Source: Betaproteobacteria bacterium (GTDB lineage: Bacteria; Pseudomonadota; Gammaproteobacteria; Burkholderiales; Casimicrobiaceae). Taken from it: a stretch of DNA of 64,000 bases. Numbering within the stretch: position 1 is the first letter of the stretch; the number at the start of each line of letters is the position of its first letter. The position numbers were made by a program, and so were the translations under genes. The stretch is taken from positions 248,001 through 312,000 of the forward strand of contig JAAFJA010000005.1 of assembly GCA_013298765.1 (NCBI GenBank). The letters are read 5' to 3'. Below are positions 34,503 to 43,675 of the stretch, piece by piece. Under the pieces are notes generated by a model. It made no database searches. It was not told where the DNA came from and worked only from the letters and a program-made list of their open reading frames with translations.

Positions 34503-35888
34503 ATGGCCAACCAGCTCACCGACCGCCTTGCCAAACTCGTCAAAACCATCAAGGGCGAGGCGCGCTTCACCGAGGCGAATACCGCTGAAGTGTTGCGCGA
34601 AATTCGACTTGCACTGATCGAGGCCGACGTCGCGCTGCCAGTGGTCAAGGCGTTCGTCGAGCGGATCAAATCGGCGGTCCTCGGCACCGAAGTCAGCGCG
34701 TCGCTCACGCCAGGGCAGGCGTTTGTCTCGATCGTTCACCGTGAGATCACCAAACTCATGGCTACGGGTGAGGGGCAGGTGAAGGGGCTCAACCTCGCCG
34801 TCACGCCACCTGCGGTCATCCTGCTCGCTGGCTTGCAGGGCGCGGGGAAAACGACCACGGCAGGCAAACTCGCGAAGAAGCTTAAAGCTGAGCAAAAAAA
34901 GAAGGTGCTACTCGTCCCGTGCGACGTCTATAGACCCGCGGCGACTGAGCAATTAAAAACCTTAGCGACTCAAGTCGAAGTTGACTTCTACACCCCGGAG
35001 ACTGGCGATCTCACAAGTCCAGTTGCAATTGCGCAGCATGCAGTCGAGTGGGCAAAGCCGCGCTACTACGACGTGGTGATCGTGGACACCGCCGGACGCC
35101 TTGCGGTCGATGAAGCCATGATGCAAGAGGCCGCGGCAATCAGTGCTGCCGTGAAGCCGCACGAAACGCTTTTCGTGGTTGACGCGATGCTGGGCCAGGA
35201 TGCCGTCAACACCGCTCGAGCGTTCAACGAACGGCTCTCACTCACGGGCGTGATCCTGACCAAGTTGGACGGCGATTCGCGTGGCGGCGCAGCGCTCTCA
35301 GTGCGTGAAATCACCGGCGTTCCGATCAAGTTCGCTGGCGTTTCGGAGAAGTTAGACGGTCTTGAGGCGTTTGATGCAGAGCGCATGGCCTCACGCATTC
35401 TGGGTATGGGGGACGTTTTGGCGCTGGTCGAGGCCACCCAAAAAGCGGTTGATGTCGAGGCTGCGCAGAAATTAGCCGCTAAAGTCAAAAGCGGAAAGGG
35501 CTTCGATCTAGAAGATTTCAAACAGCAAATCGGCCAGATGAAAAAAATGGGCGGGATGCAGGGTTTGCTCGACAAATTGCCTCACGAAATTCAAGCGGCC
35601 GCTGCGAAATCTGGCGGCGTGAACGAAAAGCAAGTAGCGCGAATGGAAGGCATTATCAATTCGATGACCGCAGAAGAGCGCCGCAAGCCAGAGTTGATTA
35701 AAGCGTCCCGCAAACGCCGCATCGCGATCGGTGCGGGCGTGCAAGTGCAGGAAGTTAACCGCCTGCTCAATCAGTTCGATCAAACGCAAACGATGATGAA
35801 GAAGTTCTCTCAGGGCGGCATGGCGAAGCTCATGCGAGGTCTCGGAGGCGCAATTCCGGGGATGCGCGGCAAGATGCCGTTTAAGTAA
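34503..35888 (+). CDS. ffh: Signal recognition particle protein Ffh
   Basis: A 461-residue SRP54 GTPase. N domain 1-85, G domain with P-loop GLQGAGKTT at 110-118, DTAGR, TKLDGDSRGG, then a Met-rich M domain (KKMGGMQGLL, ending GMRGKMPFK) that binds signal peptides and 4.5S RNA. It delivers inner-membrane proteins to SecYEG through FtsY. ATG 34503 fits the family N-terminus (MANQLTDRLAKLVKTIKG). Confidence 0.97.
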   Translation: MANQLTDRLAKLVKTIKGEARFTEANTAEVLREIRLALIEADVALPVVKAFVERIKSAVLGTEVSASLTPGQAFVSIVHREITKLMATGEGQVKGLNLAVTPPAVILLAGLQGAGKTTTAGKLAKKLKAEQKKKVLLVPCDVYRPAATEQLKTLATQVEVDFYTPETGDLTSPVAIAQHAVEWAKPRYYDVVIVDTAGRLAVDEAMMQEAAAISAAVKPHETLFVVDAMLGQDAVNTARAFNERLSLTGVILTKLDGDSRGGAALSVREITGVPIKFAGVSEKLDGLEAFDAERMASRILGMGDVLALVEATQKAVDVEAAQKLAAKVKSGKGFDLEDFKQQIGQMKKMGGMQGLLDKLPHEIQAAAAKSGGVNEKQVARMEGIINSMTAEERRKPELIKASRKRRIAIGAGVQVQEVNRLLNQFDQTQTMMKKFSQGGMAKLMRGLGGAIPGMRGKMPFK

Positions 35889-36344
35889 GGGCGCGATGCT
35901 CGCGCTTCTGAGTGAGCGTTAGGTGCTGTTTCAGCGCCGGAAACGGGTACGGTGGCCGGGACGTGTCGGCGTGCAGATTGTCGATAAGACTGGCGCTTCA
36001 AGCCGCGACTTTTTGTTTGATCGCCCGCATTTACGTGGGTTACGCGTTGTAAGCCTCCTAACTTACTAGTTCTTCTAATACGAACGCCGGCCTCTAAAAT
36101 GTTGCGAGCAAGTGCAACGGGCCTCTTTCTCTGCCAGATCGCCTGAGCTGTCAGTTGAAGGCATCCGCAGAAGGTAACGATCACCCATCAAACGACGAAA
36201 AAATGTCCGAAAGTACTGAAACTTACTCAATTGCGTAAGGATTTTGCACCCACGCTTGACGGAGTAAGACGAGTTTGTAGGCAGATTGCAGAGGCTAAAA
36301 CCTCTCGTTTCGGCGCCAAACTCTAGCTTTGCGCATCGTCTAAT
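35889..36344. other. Gap of about 450 bases between ffh and rpsP with no gene
   Basis: Short frames here have no family features. I see no tRNA, repeat or strong terminator; the rpsP promoter lies at its end. Confidence 0.4.
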
Positions 36345-36365
36345 GAGCGAAAGATGGCTGCCCCG

Positions 36366-36386
36366 CTTATAATGTCAGGCTTTCCC
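36366..36386 (+). promoter_or_regulatory. Candidate rpsP operon promoter (-10 and start region)
   Basis: TATAAT (36368-36373), GTCA, then GGCTTTCCC. It shares TATAAT-N4-GGCTTTCCC with the rpmB promoter. Initiation would lie about 31 bases before the rpsP start. Confidence 0.65.
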
Positions 36387-36410
36387 AAATTTTTCGATCA
36401 AGAGACCCTC

Positions 36411-36659
36411 ATGGTTGTTATTCGACTCGCCCGCGGCGGCGCTAAAGGCGCGCCGTTCTACAACATCGTCGTTGCTGACTCGCGCAATCGTCGCGACGGT
36501 CGCTACCTCGAGCGCCTGGGCTTTTACAACCCAGTCGGCAAAGAAGGCGCAGAAAACGTGCGCATCGCGACTGAGCGCCTGACGCACTGGACGGGTAAGG
36601 GCGCACAAATGTCCGATACCGTCGCCCGCTTGATGAAGAAATACAAGCCAGCGGCTTAA
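36411..36659 (+). CDS. rpsP: 30S ribosomal protein S16
   Basis: 82 residues beginning [20 protein letters not shown], with the typical [19 protein letters not shown]. An assembly protein of the 30S subunit. The start is fixed by the family; the 19-codon upstream extension covers the promoter. It is first of rpsP-rimM-trmD-rplS. Confidence 0.97.
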   Translation: MVVIRLARGGAKGAPFYNIVVADSRNRRDGRYLERLGFYNPVGKEGAENVRIATERLTHWTGKGAQMSDTVARLMKKYKPAA

Positions 36660-36787
36660 GTCGTCGGTGCAGCCCCGGCGCGCGGATCGTTTCTCGCGCG
36701 CCTGTCGAGACCCAGCTACGCGCATCGCTCGCTCTGGGCTCCGGCTGACAACTTCACTCGCTAACGTCCGAATCGCTTGGGCGAACA

Positions 36788-37441
36788 ATGAATACTGAAG
36801 TTGACTTGAAATCTACTAAGACAACGTCCTCGCCCCCGGCTTCTGGGCCTGAGGAACAGTATGTTGCGCTCGCGAAAATCGGCCGGCCCTATGGGCTCAC
36901 CGGTGCGATGCATGTGTTCCCCTACTCCCGTGACGCGGCAACCTTACGCAAGGCGAAGCAGATCCTCGTTCGCGGACGAAGCTACACCGTTGCATCGCTT
37001 CGCGCGCATGGTGATGCGTTTGTCATGATGGTCGAGGGGGTGGCGTCGCCTGAGCTTGCGGCCACGTTCACCAACGCCGAGATCGAGGTGTCGCGTGAGC
37101 TTTTCCCCGCTCTGCCGTCGGGCGAGTTCTACTGGGTCGATTTGGTAGGGCTTGAATGCGTCAACGTTGCTGCGGGCAATCGCGTGTTTGGCTCAGTCGT
37201 TGAGGTATTTGAAGTCGGCGCGCATCCCATCCTTCGTGTACGCGCCCACCCGGACGCCAACGAGCGCAATGATGAGCTAATCCCCTTCGTCGATGCCATT
37301 ATTCGCTCGGTGAATACGGACTCTAAGCGGATCGATGTGGATTGGCTAGGACTTCATGGCGATGACGAGACGCCTCCCCAAAACAAGCCACGTCCCAAGC
37401 GTCGCCCAGGCACCGCCGCGCCGGCAGTCGCCGATGAGTGA
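36788..37441 (+). CDS. rimM: 16S rRNA processing protein RimM
   Basis: 217 residues. After a variable N-terminus of about 28 residues, the RimM domain begins with ALAKIGRPYGLTGAMHVFPYS. A PRC-barrel domain (GEFYWVDLVGLECVN) follows, then a basic C-terminal tail (KPRPKRRPG) longer than usual. It binds S19 and helps mature the 30S head. It overlaps trmD by eight bases. Confidence 0.95.
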   Translation: MNTEVDLKSTKTTSSPPASGPEEQYVALAKIGRPYGLTGAMHVFPYSRDAATLRKAKQILVRGRSYTVASLRAHGDAFVMMVEGVASPELAATFTNAEIEVSRELFPALPSGEFYWVDLVGLECVNVAAGNRVFGSVVEVFEVGAHPILRVRAHPDANERNDELIPFVDAIIRSVNTDSKRIDVDWLGLHGDDETPPQNKPRPKRRPGTAAPAVADE

Positions 37442-38234
37442 CGACGCAAGCGGTTCGAAGACCGAGCGAGCTTCGCAGGCGCCCCTTTGCGTGAGCGTGA
37501 TCGCGCTCTTTCCAGAGATTGTTGAAGCGAACGCGTCGGTGGGCATCACCGGGCGTGCGCGCGAGCGCGATCTGTGGCGATTTCGCCCGTTCCAGTTGCG
37601 CGACTTTGCGTTCGATACCCGAAAAACCGTCGACGGCCGACCCGCTGGCGGTGGCCCGGGCATGGTGCTCATGCATGAGCCGCTCGCTCGCGCGACGGCT
37701 GCCGCCAAGGCGTGGCATGCAGAGCAAAACGATCTTCCTACCAAAGTCGTGTTGCTTTCACCCGATGGTGCGCGGTTTAACCAATCGATCGCGTCCAGCT
37801 ACGCGAACGAAATGAACTGGATCTTCGTTGCTGGCCGCTACGAAGGAATCGACCAACGCTACATCGACGCCCATGTCGATGAGACGTTGAGCATCGGCGA
37901 TTACGTCATATCAGGCGGCGAACTCGCGGCCGCGGTTGTGATCGATGCCCTAGTGCGGCTATTGCCAGGGGCGCTCGGCGATTCGCAATCGAGCGTGACG
38001 GAATCATTCAGTACCGGGCTTTTGGATTGGCCGCAATATGCGCTCACCAATGCCGCTGGGAATGCCGACATTCCGCCCGTACTTCTGGGCGGGAACCATG
38101 CCGCTATCGACCGTTGGCGCAGGGATCAAGCGCTAGAAAAAACAATGACGAGACGCCGTGATCTATTAGTACAGGCCCAATTTAACGGGCTGCTTGATAA
38201 GAAAGACGAAAAGTTTCTCGCTTCGCTTAAATAA
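37434..38234 (+). CDS. trmD: tRNA (guanine-N1)-methyltransferase
   Basis: 266 residues of the SPOUT family with the deep trefoil knot: GRYEGIDQRYID, then SIGDYVISGGELAA for SAM binding. It methylates G37 of tRNAs next to the anticodon, which prevents frameshifting. ATG 37434 overlaps the rimM stop; the upstream 26-codon extension lies within rimM. The catalytic Asp region (SSVTESF, LLDWPQY) is intact. Confidence 0.96.
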   Translation: MSDDASGSKTERASQAPLCVSVIALFPEIVEANASVGITGRARERDLWRFRPFQLRDFAFDTRKTVDGRPAGGGPGMVLMHEPLARATAAAKAWHAEQNDLPTKVVLLSPDGARFNQSIASSYANEMNWIFVAGRYEGIDQRYIDAHVDETLSIGDYVISGGELAAAVVIDALVRLLPGALGDSQSSVTESFSTGLLDWPQYALTNAAGNADIPPVLLGGNHAAIDRWRRDQALEKTMTRRRDLLVQAQFNGLLDKKDEKFLASLK

Positions 38235-38278
38235 GTCTTTGCAGTGGGAGATGCTGCTGGTGCAGGGTATCGTCGCGC

Positions 38279-38299
38279 GCTATAATTGAGGGCTTTTCC
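38279..38299 (+). promoter_or_regulatory. Candidate internal promoter for rplS
   Basis: TATAAT (38281-38286), TGAG, then GGCTTTTCC, in the 184-base gap between trmD and rplS. It matches the other ribosomal-protein start regions of the window. Confidence 0.6.
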
Positions 38300-38418
38300 G
38301 AAAGTCTCGGAATTTCGATGTGCGCTAAGGCGTACGCAATCTAGGCCGATTCTGTGCCTATGGCGTCCAAGCACCTCTCGAACCGTAAACACAAACACTA
38401 AAACTTTTGCAGGAAACT

Positions 38419-38796
38419 ATGGCAGCGAACCTCATTGCCCAACTTGAAGCCGAAGAGATTGCTCGTCTCGGCAAGAAAATCCCCGCCTTCGCGCCGGGTG
38501 ACACCGTGATCGTGAACGTAAACGTCGTTGAAGGCGAGCGCAAGCGCGTCCAGGCCTACGAAGGCGTGGTGATCGCGAAGCGTAATCGCGGCTTGAACAG
38601 CTCGTTCATTGTGCGCAAGATTTCGTCTGGCGAAGGCGTCGAACGTACGTTTCAAAGTTACTCGCCGTTGATTGCGTCGATCGAAGTGAAACGCCGCGGT
38701 GATGTTCGCCGTGCGAAGCTCTACTACCTCCGTAATCGCTCTGGTAAGTCGGCGCGTATTCGCGAAAAGCTCACCACGGTGAAGACTGAAGCGTAA
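38419..38796 (+). CDS. rplS: 50S ribosomal protein L19
   Basis: 125 residues with [36 protein letters not shown] and [14 protein letters not shown], all conserved in L19. It lies at the interface of the subunits. ATG 38419 follows AGGAAAC. The last gene of the rpsP operon, with a probable promoter of its own. Confidence 0.97.
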   Translation: MAANLIAQLEAEEIARLGKKIPAFAPGDTVIVNVNVVEGERKRVQAYEGVVIAKRNRGLNSSFIVRKISSGEGVERTFQSYSPLIASIEVKRRGDVRRAKLYYLRNRSGKSARIREKLTTVKTEA

Positions 38797-38850
38797 GCAC
38801 GATTTTTCTGACGAGCGCAACTTTGCGGCGCGCTCGCAACGGAACTCTCG

Positions 38851-38878
38851 AAAAACGGCCTCCTATGGGCCGTTTTTT
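38851..38878 (+). terminator. Rho-independent terminator of rplS
   Basis: AAAAACGGCC pairs with GGCCGTTTTT around TCCTATG and is followed by more T. Confidence 0.92.
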
Positions 38879-38940
38879 TATGGGTACGCGTAGGCTTTCG
38901 ATAACATCAAAAACTTGTCTCTCACCGCTCAAGGCTGCGC

Positions 38941-40725
38941 ATGCGCGCCACGTTCTACGAAGCGCTAGAAGTCCCCTCCACTGCGGAAAGTTCGGCCGTT
39001 CGTTCGGCTTTGCGCGCGATCCTGCGGCGATTTTGGTCAGTGCCTCGTGATCCGTCAGGGGATACCGAAGAGGCGGTGCGGTTTGTTGCGCTCGGTTCGG
39101 CCATTTTGGGCGACGAGCAACGGCGAGCTGAATATGATGCCCAAGCTCGACGCGGCGCGACAACGAATCCGTGGCGTGTAGGCAACGATGGCGCGGCGAT
39201 CTCGGGCGACGATGCCAGTGTGCTGGGTGTTCAGGGAAGCCACGGCGGCGCTTCTGATCACCTCTCGGTTGCCCCAGGTGAGTCCCGTCTATTGCCGGCA
39301 GTCTTTGCGCTCACCGACCCACTTCCCGAAAAGACGCAGTGGGAGAGTGCGCCTGCGATGGTGATGGCGATGTTGATCGCGATGTGCGCGCTCGGTTTTG
39401 CGTATTGGTGGCTTTCGCCACTGCTGCCTGCGCTTGCCGCCTTTGGCGTCATCGCCGCGCTCTTGGTCGTCGGCGTGGTGGTGGGTGTACAACTCCGGGT
39501 GGCGACCAACGAATTGAGTGGGTTTACGCTTGCGCGTCTGGTGGTGACCAAGTGGCGGCGTGAATCTTCCGTGTTCATCGGAAACCCCGCGCCCGCGCAA
39601 GATACCGCGTGGATTTTCCGGCTGCGCGTGATGGAGCTCACCCGCAGCGCCGCTGGCTATTCGAGTGCGCCAAACATGGCAATTCGGGCTTTCGCGCGCC
39701 TCACAGACTACGCGATTTTGGCGCTCTTTTTTGTTGCAACCTTGAAGCTGGCTGCAGCTCTGTTTTCGCTGAATGCAGACCTAGTCTCGGTGTTGCTCTC
39801 CCCTCTCGTGCTGCCGATTTTGGCGGTCGTTATCGCCATTCCGCTCGAGGCATGGGCAATTGGCGCGCAGCGCATGACGCCCGGCAAATATTTGATGGGC
39901 GTTGTTGTGGTGTTGGCGGCTACCCAGCCCGACGATTGCATCGATCCGAACCGAAAACAGCTTTCGTTTCGCCGTGCAATTGGCGTGGCGAGTTCGGGCG
40001 TTTTCTTTGGACTATGGCCGCTGATTCTGGCGCGTCTCAGCGCAATCGAAAAGGCGCTTCGCGTCACGGAGGGGCGCTGGGAAATCGCGGGCGATAGCGT
40101 CGTTGTCACTCGCCCCGCACCGTCGCCGATGCGCGCCGCTGCCGTGATTGTGGTACTCGCTGTCGCGACGGGCTTGCTCGCCCTTTGGTGGTCTGATGCC
40201 GTGCGCGTCGCCGATCACGCAAAACGTTGGTGGAGCACTACCGCCAGCGCACCTGCTGCGCCGCCAGCCCCAGCAGTCACGCCGACTACGGTTGCTCCCG
40301 ACGTTGTCGCTGCCGAGCCTTCACCGCCGCCTTCACTTCCAAACGCGGCGAACATTCGCGAACCTAGCGCTTTTTCATCAGCCAGCGCGGCAAGCCCTAG
40401 CGCGCAGCAGGCGGCCGCAGCGAAACAAGCAAGCGAGTTTGAGCGCCAAACTGCGCTCGCTCAGGCGCGACGTGCACGCATTGATGCAGCAGAAAAACGT
40501 GTTTCGGCGGCGCGTGCTAGCGGCAACTATGCCGGTCTGCAGAGTGTGTGCGAGCGCTGGACTGAGGATCAGCCGGGCAGCGCAGACGCATGGCGCTGCC
40601 TGGGACTGGCTCGCGCCCAATCCGGCGCGGCGCGCGACGCATTGCCTGCTTTGAGACAAGCTCTGAAGCTCGACCCCAATGATTCGCGGGTCGAGGCGGC
40701 AATTTTCAAGATTTTGCGACCCTAG
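38941..40725 (+). CDS. Fusion of a J-like domain, RDD membrane domain and TPR-like C-terminus
   Basis: 594 residues. Residues 1-75 look like a DnaJ domain (FYEALEVPSTAESSAVRSAL, ending LGDEQRRAEYDAQA), but the HPD tripeptide needed to stimulate DnaK is replaced by PRD. Two helices follow (about 135-185), then an RDD domain with membrane helices (about 240-390: FARLTDYAILAL and MTPGKYLMG), another helix (about 398-416), a Pro/Ala-rich linker, and a C-terminal TPR-like segment (ACRCL-type helices, ALRQALKLDPNDSRVEAAI). Function unknown; perhaps a membrane scaffold. ATG 38941 has no strong ribosome-binding site. Confidence 0.72.
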   Translation: MRATFYEALEVPSTAESSAVRSALRAILRRFWSVPRDPSGDTEEAVRFVALGSAILGDEQRRAEYDAQARRGATTNPWRVGNDGAAISGDDASVLGVQGSHGGASDHLSVAPGESRLLPAVFALTDPLPEKTQWESAPAMVMAMLIAMCALGFAYWWLSPLLPALAAFGVIAALLVVGVVVGVQLRVATNELSGFTLARLVVTKWRRESSVFIGNPAPAQDTAWIFRLRVMELTRSAAGYSSAPNMAIRAFARLTDYAILALFFVATLKLAAALFSLNADLVSVLLSPLVLPILAVVIAIPLEAWAIGAQRMTPGKYLMGVVVVLAATQPDDCIDPNRKQLSFRRAIGVASSGVFFGLWPLILARLSAIEKALRVTEGRWEIAGDSVVVTRPAPSPMRAAAVIVVLAVATGLLALWWSDAVRVADHAKRWWSTTASAPAAPPAPAVTPTTVAPDVVAAEPSPPPSLPNAANIREPSAFSSASAASPSAQQAAAAKQASEFERQTALAQARRARIDAAEKRVSAARASGNYAGLQSVCERWTEDQPGSADAWRCLGLARAQSGAARDALPALRQALKLDPNDSRVEAAIFKILRP

Positions 40726-40792
40726 CGAATTCGAAGTCTCGTCCTCATTAAGCGGACTGTATAGGTAAAACGTCGCTCAGATATTCGAGCGT

Positions 40793-41032
40793 TTACTTCC
40801 GGCGCAGCACGTAGGTGTAAACACCTTCTTTTTCGATGGATTCCACCAGCGCATTACCGGTTTGCTTTGAAAACGCCTGGAAATCGCGTGATGATGCCGG
40901 GTCCGTCGCAAGCACACGCAGAAGCTGCCCGCTGGTCATATCGTTGAGCGCCTTTTTCGTACGCAAAATGGGCAATGGACAATTGAGCCCTCGCGCGTCG
41001 ACTTCTTTTTGAATCTCGGTCATGCTCTGCAT
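40793..41032 (-). CDS. tusA: TusA-family sulfur-carrier protein
   Basis: 79 residues. RGLNCPLPILRTKKAL carries the CPxP motif with active Cys18. The fold is beta-alpha-beta-alpha-beta-beta. TusA relays persulfide sulfur from IscS for tRNA 2-thiouridine; other members serve sulfur oxidation or molybdenum cofactor pathways, so the exact role is uncertain. The start could also be the Met at residue 4 (41023). Confidence 0.88.
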   Translation of the reverse strand: MQSMTEIQKEVDARGLNCPLPILRTKKALNDMTSGQLLRVLATDPASSRDFQAFSKQTGNALVESIEKEGVYTYVLRRK

Positions 41033-41206
41033 TCGTAAACGTCTTCAACACCTTTAATTTTAAGGCGGGAAGACACGAGCTCAAGCGGTTTCCCCGAATC
41101 AGCCGCACCGAAACCACTGTCTGCGCTTTTGTGGAACGATGCGCAGGTTTGCAGCATGGGCGATTGCAGGCAAACTACGCGTGAGCTTGCGACTTCGTTC
41201 GCCCCA

Positions 41207-41800
41207 TCAATCGATGTATTCGAACAGCTTCACCACGCGACGTACACCGCTTGTGGTGCTCGCGAGCTGTGCCGCTGCATCGGCCTCACTGCGCTTGACG
41301 ATACCTAGCAAATAAACCGCGCCCGCTTCGGTCACCACTTTTACGTGATTTACTTGAAAGCGGTTAGCTTCCAAAAAACGAGTTTTGACCACGCCGGTAA
41401 TGCGCGTGTCGTTGCTTACCGAAAGCAGGCTCGCGTTTGGCCCCACCACCAATTCGTTGTGAATCTTTGCGACATTGCCGCTACCGCGAACTTCTTCTTC
41501 GACTGCGAGCTTCGTAGCTTCGTCCGGCACTTCGCCGGAGAGCAGCACATGGCGGTTGTAGCTTGTCACGTTGAGATGGATCGCTGAGCCAAACCGAGTT
41601 TTCGCCCGCAATGTGGCTCTGTTTTCTATCGCTTCGTCGTCAATGAATACGCCGGTACTGCGCCGGTCTTCTGTAAGCGCCACCGCAGTCACCGCTGCAC
41701 CGCCGATGATGAGGGGCGCGCAAGCGGTCTGAACCAAACCTACGCCAGCCAGCGCAAGCGCAAGTACGACGGGTTTGAAAGCACGAGACGTTGTAATCAT
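41207..41800 (-). CDS. BON-domain lipoprotein (DolP/YraP-like)
   Basis: 197 residues. A signal peptide with lipobox LVQTAC places it in the outer membrane as a lipoprotein. Two BON domains follow: residues about 60-125 (SYNRHVLLSGEVPDE) and 135-195 (VKVVTEAGAVYLLGIVKRSEA). DolP supports outer-membrane integrity and BAM function in E. coli. The start at 41800 is chosen over 41881, which would put 27 charged residues before the signal peptide. Near yraN and the LpoA gene, as in E. coli. Confidence 0.88.
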   Translation of the reverse strand: MITTSRAFKPVVLALALAGVGLVQTACAPLIIGGAAVTAVALTEDRRSTGVFIDDEAIENRATLRAKTRFGSAIHLNVTSYNRHVLLSGEVPDEATKLAVEEEVRGSGNVAKIHNELVVGPNASLLSVSNDTRITGVVKTRFLEANRFQVNHVKVVTEAGAVYLLGIVKRSEADAAAQLASTTSGVRRVVKLFEYID

Positions 41801-42053
41801 GGTGAAAAGTTTCCTTTCGTTAACGGCGCGATCCAGGGCGTCAAGCGATCCCATCACACGAATAAGGCGAAGTAACCTCAAACAACTGAATTTGAGGTTT
41901 CGTGGAACCGTTGCGAAAGACAGAGTTTACGCGGCTATCCACGCGCTACTTACCAAGCGAATTATTCGATCCATTTTGAACCGTCTGACCACGCGGGCGC
42001 CGCCTGGGTTCACTCGGTGCGCTACGCAAAAACTGCGTGTCCAACAAGACGCC

Positions 42054-42413
42054 TTAGCTGAAAATGTTTTTCACCCATTGCGGTTGGTCATCAGCATCGA
42101 AGATCACCGCATCAATGCGATAGTCGGGCCGTGTGGGCAATTTTGCGAGATAAGCCTCGATCGTGCGCACGAGCCGCGCCTCTTTTCGTGAGGTGATACT
42201 CGCAAGTGCGCCGCCATGAAGCGCGCTCTTGCGTTGCCGCACCTCAACAAATACCAGCCGTGCGCCTTCGCGCATCGCCAAATCGATCTCACCTTGGGGC
42301 GTTTGCCAATTGGCGCGAACAAACGTGAGCCCGTTTGCTTCAAGAAATTCGCGCGCTCGAAGCTCGTAGGCATCACCCTGCGCGCGACGATTACGAAAGC
42401 GTTCAAACCACAT
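42054..42413 (-). CDS. yraN: UPF0102 endonuclease-like protein YraN
   Basis: 119 residues with the nuclease-like core GEIDLAMREGARLVFVEVRQR, matching the conserved GEIDLI...VFVEVK of YraN. The fold resembles Holliday-junction resolvases, but the function is unknown. It lies 11 bases downstream of the LpoA gene. The 253-base gap to the BON gene, where a SIS-domain gene (diaA) often sits, has no ORF. Confidence 0.92.
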   Translation of the reverse strand: MWFERFRNRRAQGDAYELRAREFLEANGLTFVRANWQTPQGEIDLAMREGARLVFVEVRQRKSALHGGALASITSRKEARLVRTIEAYLAKLPTRPDYRIDAVIFDADDQPQWVKNIFS

Positions 42414-42424
42414 GGGTTCGCTGC

Positions 42425-43675
42425 TCAGAATCCGAGTGGCTGCGGCGTACGCCCGCGAAATTCGCCCATCGCTGGTGTGCGAACGAATTGCCGCCCCTGC
42501 AAATTGAGCCGACCGATTGCACCGTCGAAGGAGTTGGCCAAAACTAGCGCGCTTCGCGCGAGATCGCGTTCGGGCATCGGCGCGCGCGCGCCGTCGACCG
42601 CTCGCATCCGATCAATCAACGCAGCATCAAAAACGAGACGTCCCGCGTCGATCCCGAGCGCATACAGCCGAGCGAGTGTTGGGGTGAGCGGCTCGGTCGT
42701 CGCGAATTGTGCGTAGTCGCTACGGCTTGGTTCCAGGACGAAGGGCGCATCTGCGATTCGCACGCCAGTCCAGTCAACCGTGCTCTCAAGTTCCGCTTCA
42801 AAGCTCGCGCTCGTGGCGTAAACCGCGATATTGCGCAGAAACGGTCGAAACTCACTCAGTTGCGCACCGTTTCCTGCGAACAAAACACAATCGATGCCGT
42901 CGCGACGCCATTGCTCGGTCACCGAAACCCAGCGCGCGCGGGGGGCGAGCTCGCTCTGGCGCGGAATCGTTGCCGCGCCGCTGCTTCGGAAGTGAGCCGA
43001 AAACGCAGTCGAAATTCGACTCGCAAGCGCGCCACTTGCGTCAATGATCATCGGTTTCGTGCAAGCATCTTCCAGCGCTTGCTTCGCTACACGATCCGCC
43101 TCTGATTCAAGATCGGGCGCGAGCACATAAAAGGACTCAGGCGGCGCGACCCCACTTGGGGAGAGCATCAGCGTTGGTCGAGTGTGCTCCAGTGGCTGCG
43201 CGAGTAAATTCGTGACCTCGCTGCGACCTAGGGGGCCGATCACAGCGGCGACGTCAGCTTCGGGAGTGACGCAGCGTCGGTAAGCCGCATGCGCGCCTTC
43301 AGCGCCGTAAGCGCAATCACGCAGCTCGATCACGCTGCCCGCTTTCACGGCCACCGCGCGCACGCCGTCGCGAACGGTTTGGGCTGCGCGACGAAGAAGC
43401 GGTTGCTCTGAAGGCAACAGCAAGATCACCAATGAGGCTTTGCTCTGCGCGGGCTCAGACGTTGCCTTCGTGATGGCCGTCTGCAGCTTTGACTCCGGTG
43501 CGGCGGGCAGATTGGTGTCGCTTCGCAATTGCGAAAAAGCAAACGCGCTTTGTGCGAGCGCGACAAACCCAACGAGCGCCTTGAAAGCCAGATAGCGTTG
43601 CGAGCACAGAAAACCGCGAGGGATTGGCCGATTGACTTCGGCTTGGCTATCGCTGATCGCAGAGAATGTGGGCAT
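42425..43675 (-). CDS. Penicillin-binding protein activator, LpoA/YraM-like
   Basis: 416 residues from ATG 43675. A hydrophobic segment (YLAFKALVGFVALAQSAFA) serves as signal peptide after a 27-residue N-terminus. The rest is a periplasmic-binding-protein type I fold like the C-terminal domain of LpoA (LVILLLPSEQPLLRRAAQTVRDGV, VAAVIGPLGRSEV). E. coli LpoA also has an N-terminal TPR domain, which is missing here, as in many betaproteobacteria. It has no clear lipobox. Its start codon overlaps that of rsmI on the other strand. Confidence 0.82.
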   Translation of the reverse strand: MPTFSAISDSQAEVNRPIPRGFLCSQRYLAFKALVGFVALAQSAFAFSQLRSDTNLPAAPESKLQTAITKATSEPAQSKASLVILLLPSEQPLLRRAAQTVRDGVRAVAVKAGSVIELRDCAYGAEGAHAAYRRCVTPEADVAAVIGPLGRSEVTNLLAQPLEHTRPTLMLSPSGVAPPESFYVLAPDLESEADRVAKQALEDACTKPMIIDASGALASRISTAFSAHFRSSGAATIPRQSELAPRARWVSVTEQWRRDGIDCVLFAGNGAQLSEFRPFLRNIAVYATSASFEAELESTVDWTGVRIADAPFVLEPSRSDYAQFATTEPLTPTLARLYALGIDAGRLVFDAALIDRMRAVDGARAPMPERDLARSALVLANSFDGAIGRLNLQGRQFVRTPAMGEFRGRTPQPLGF

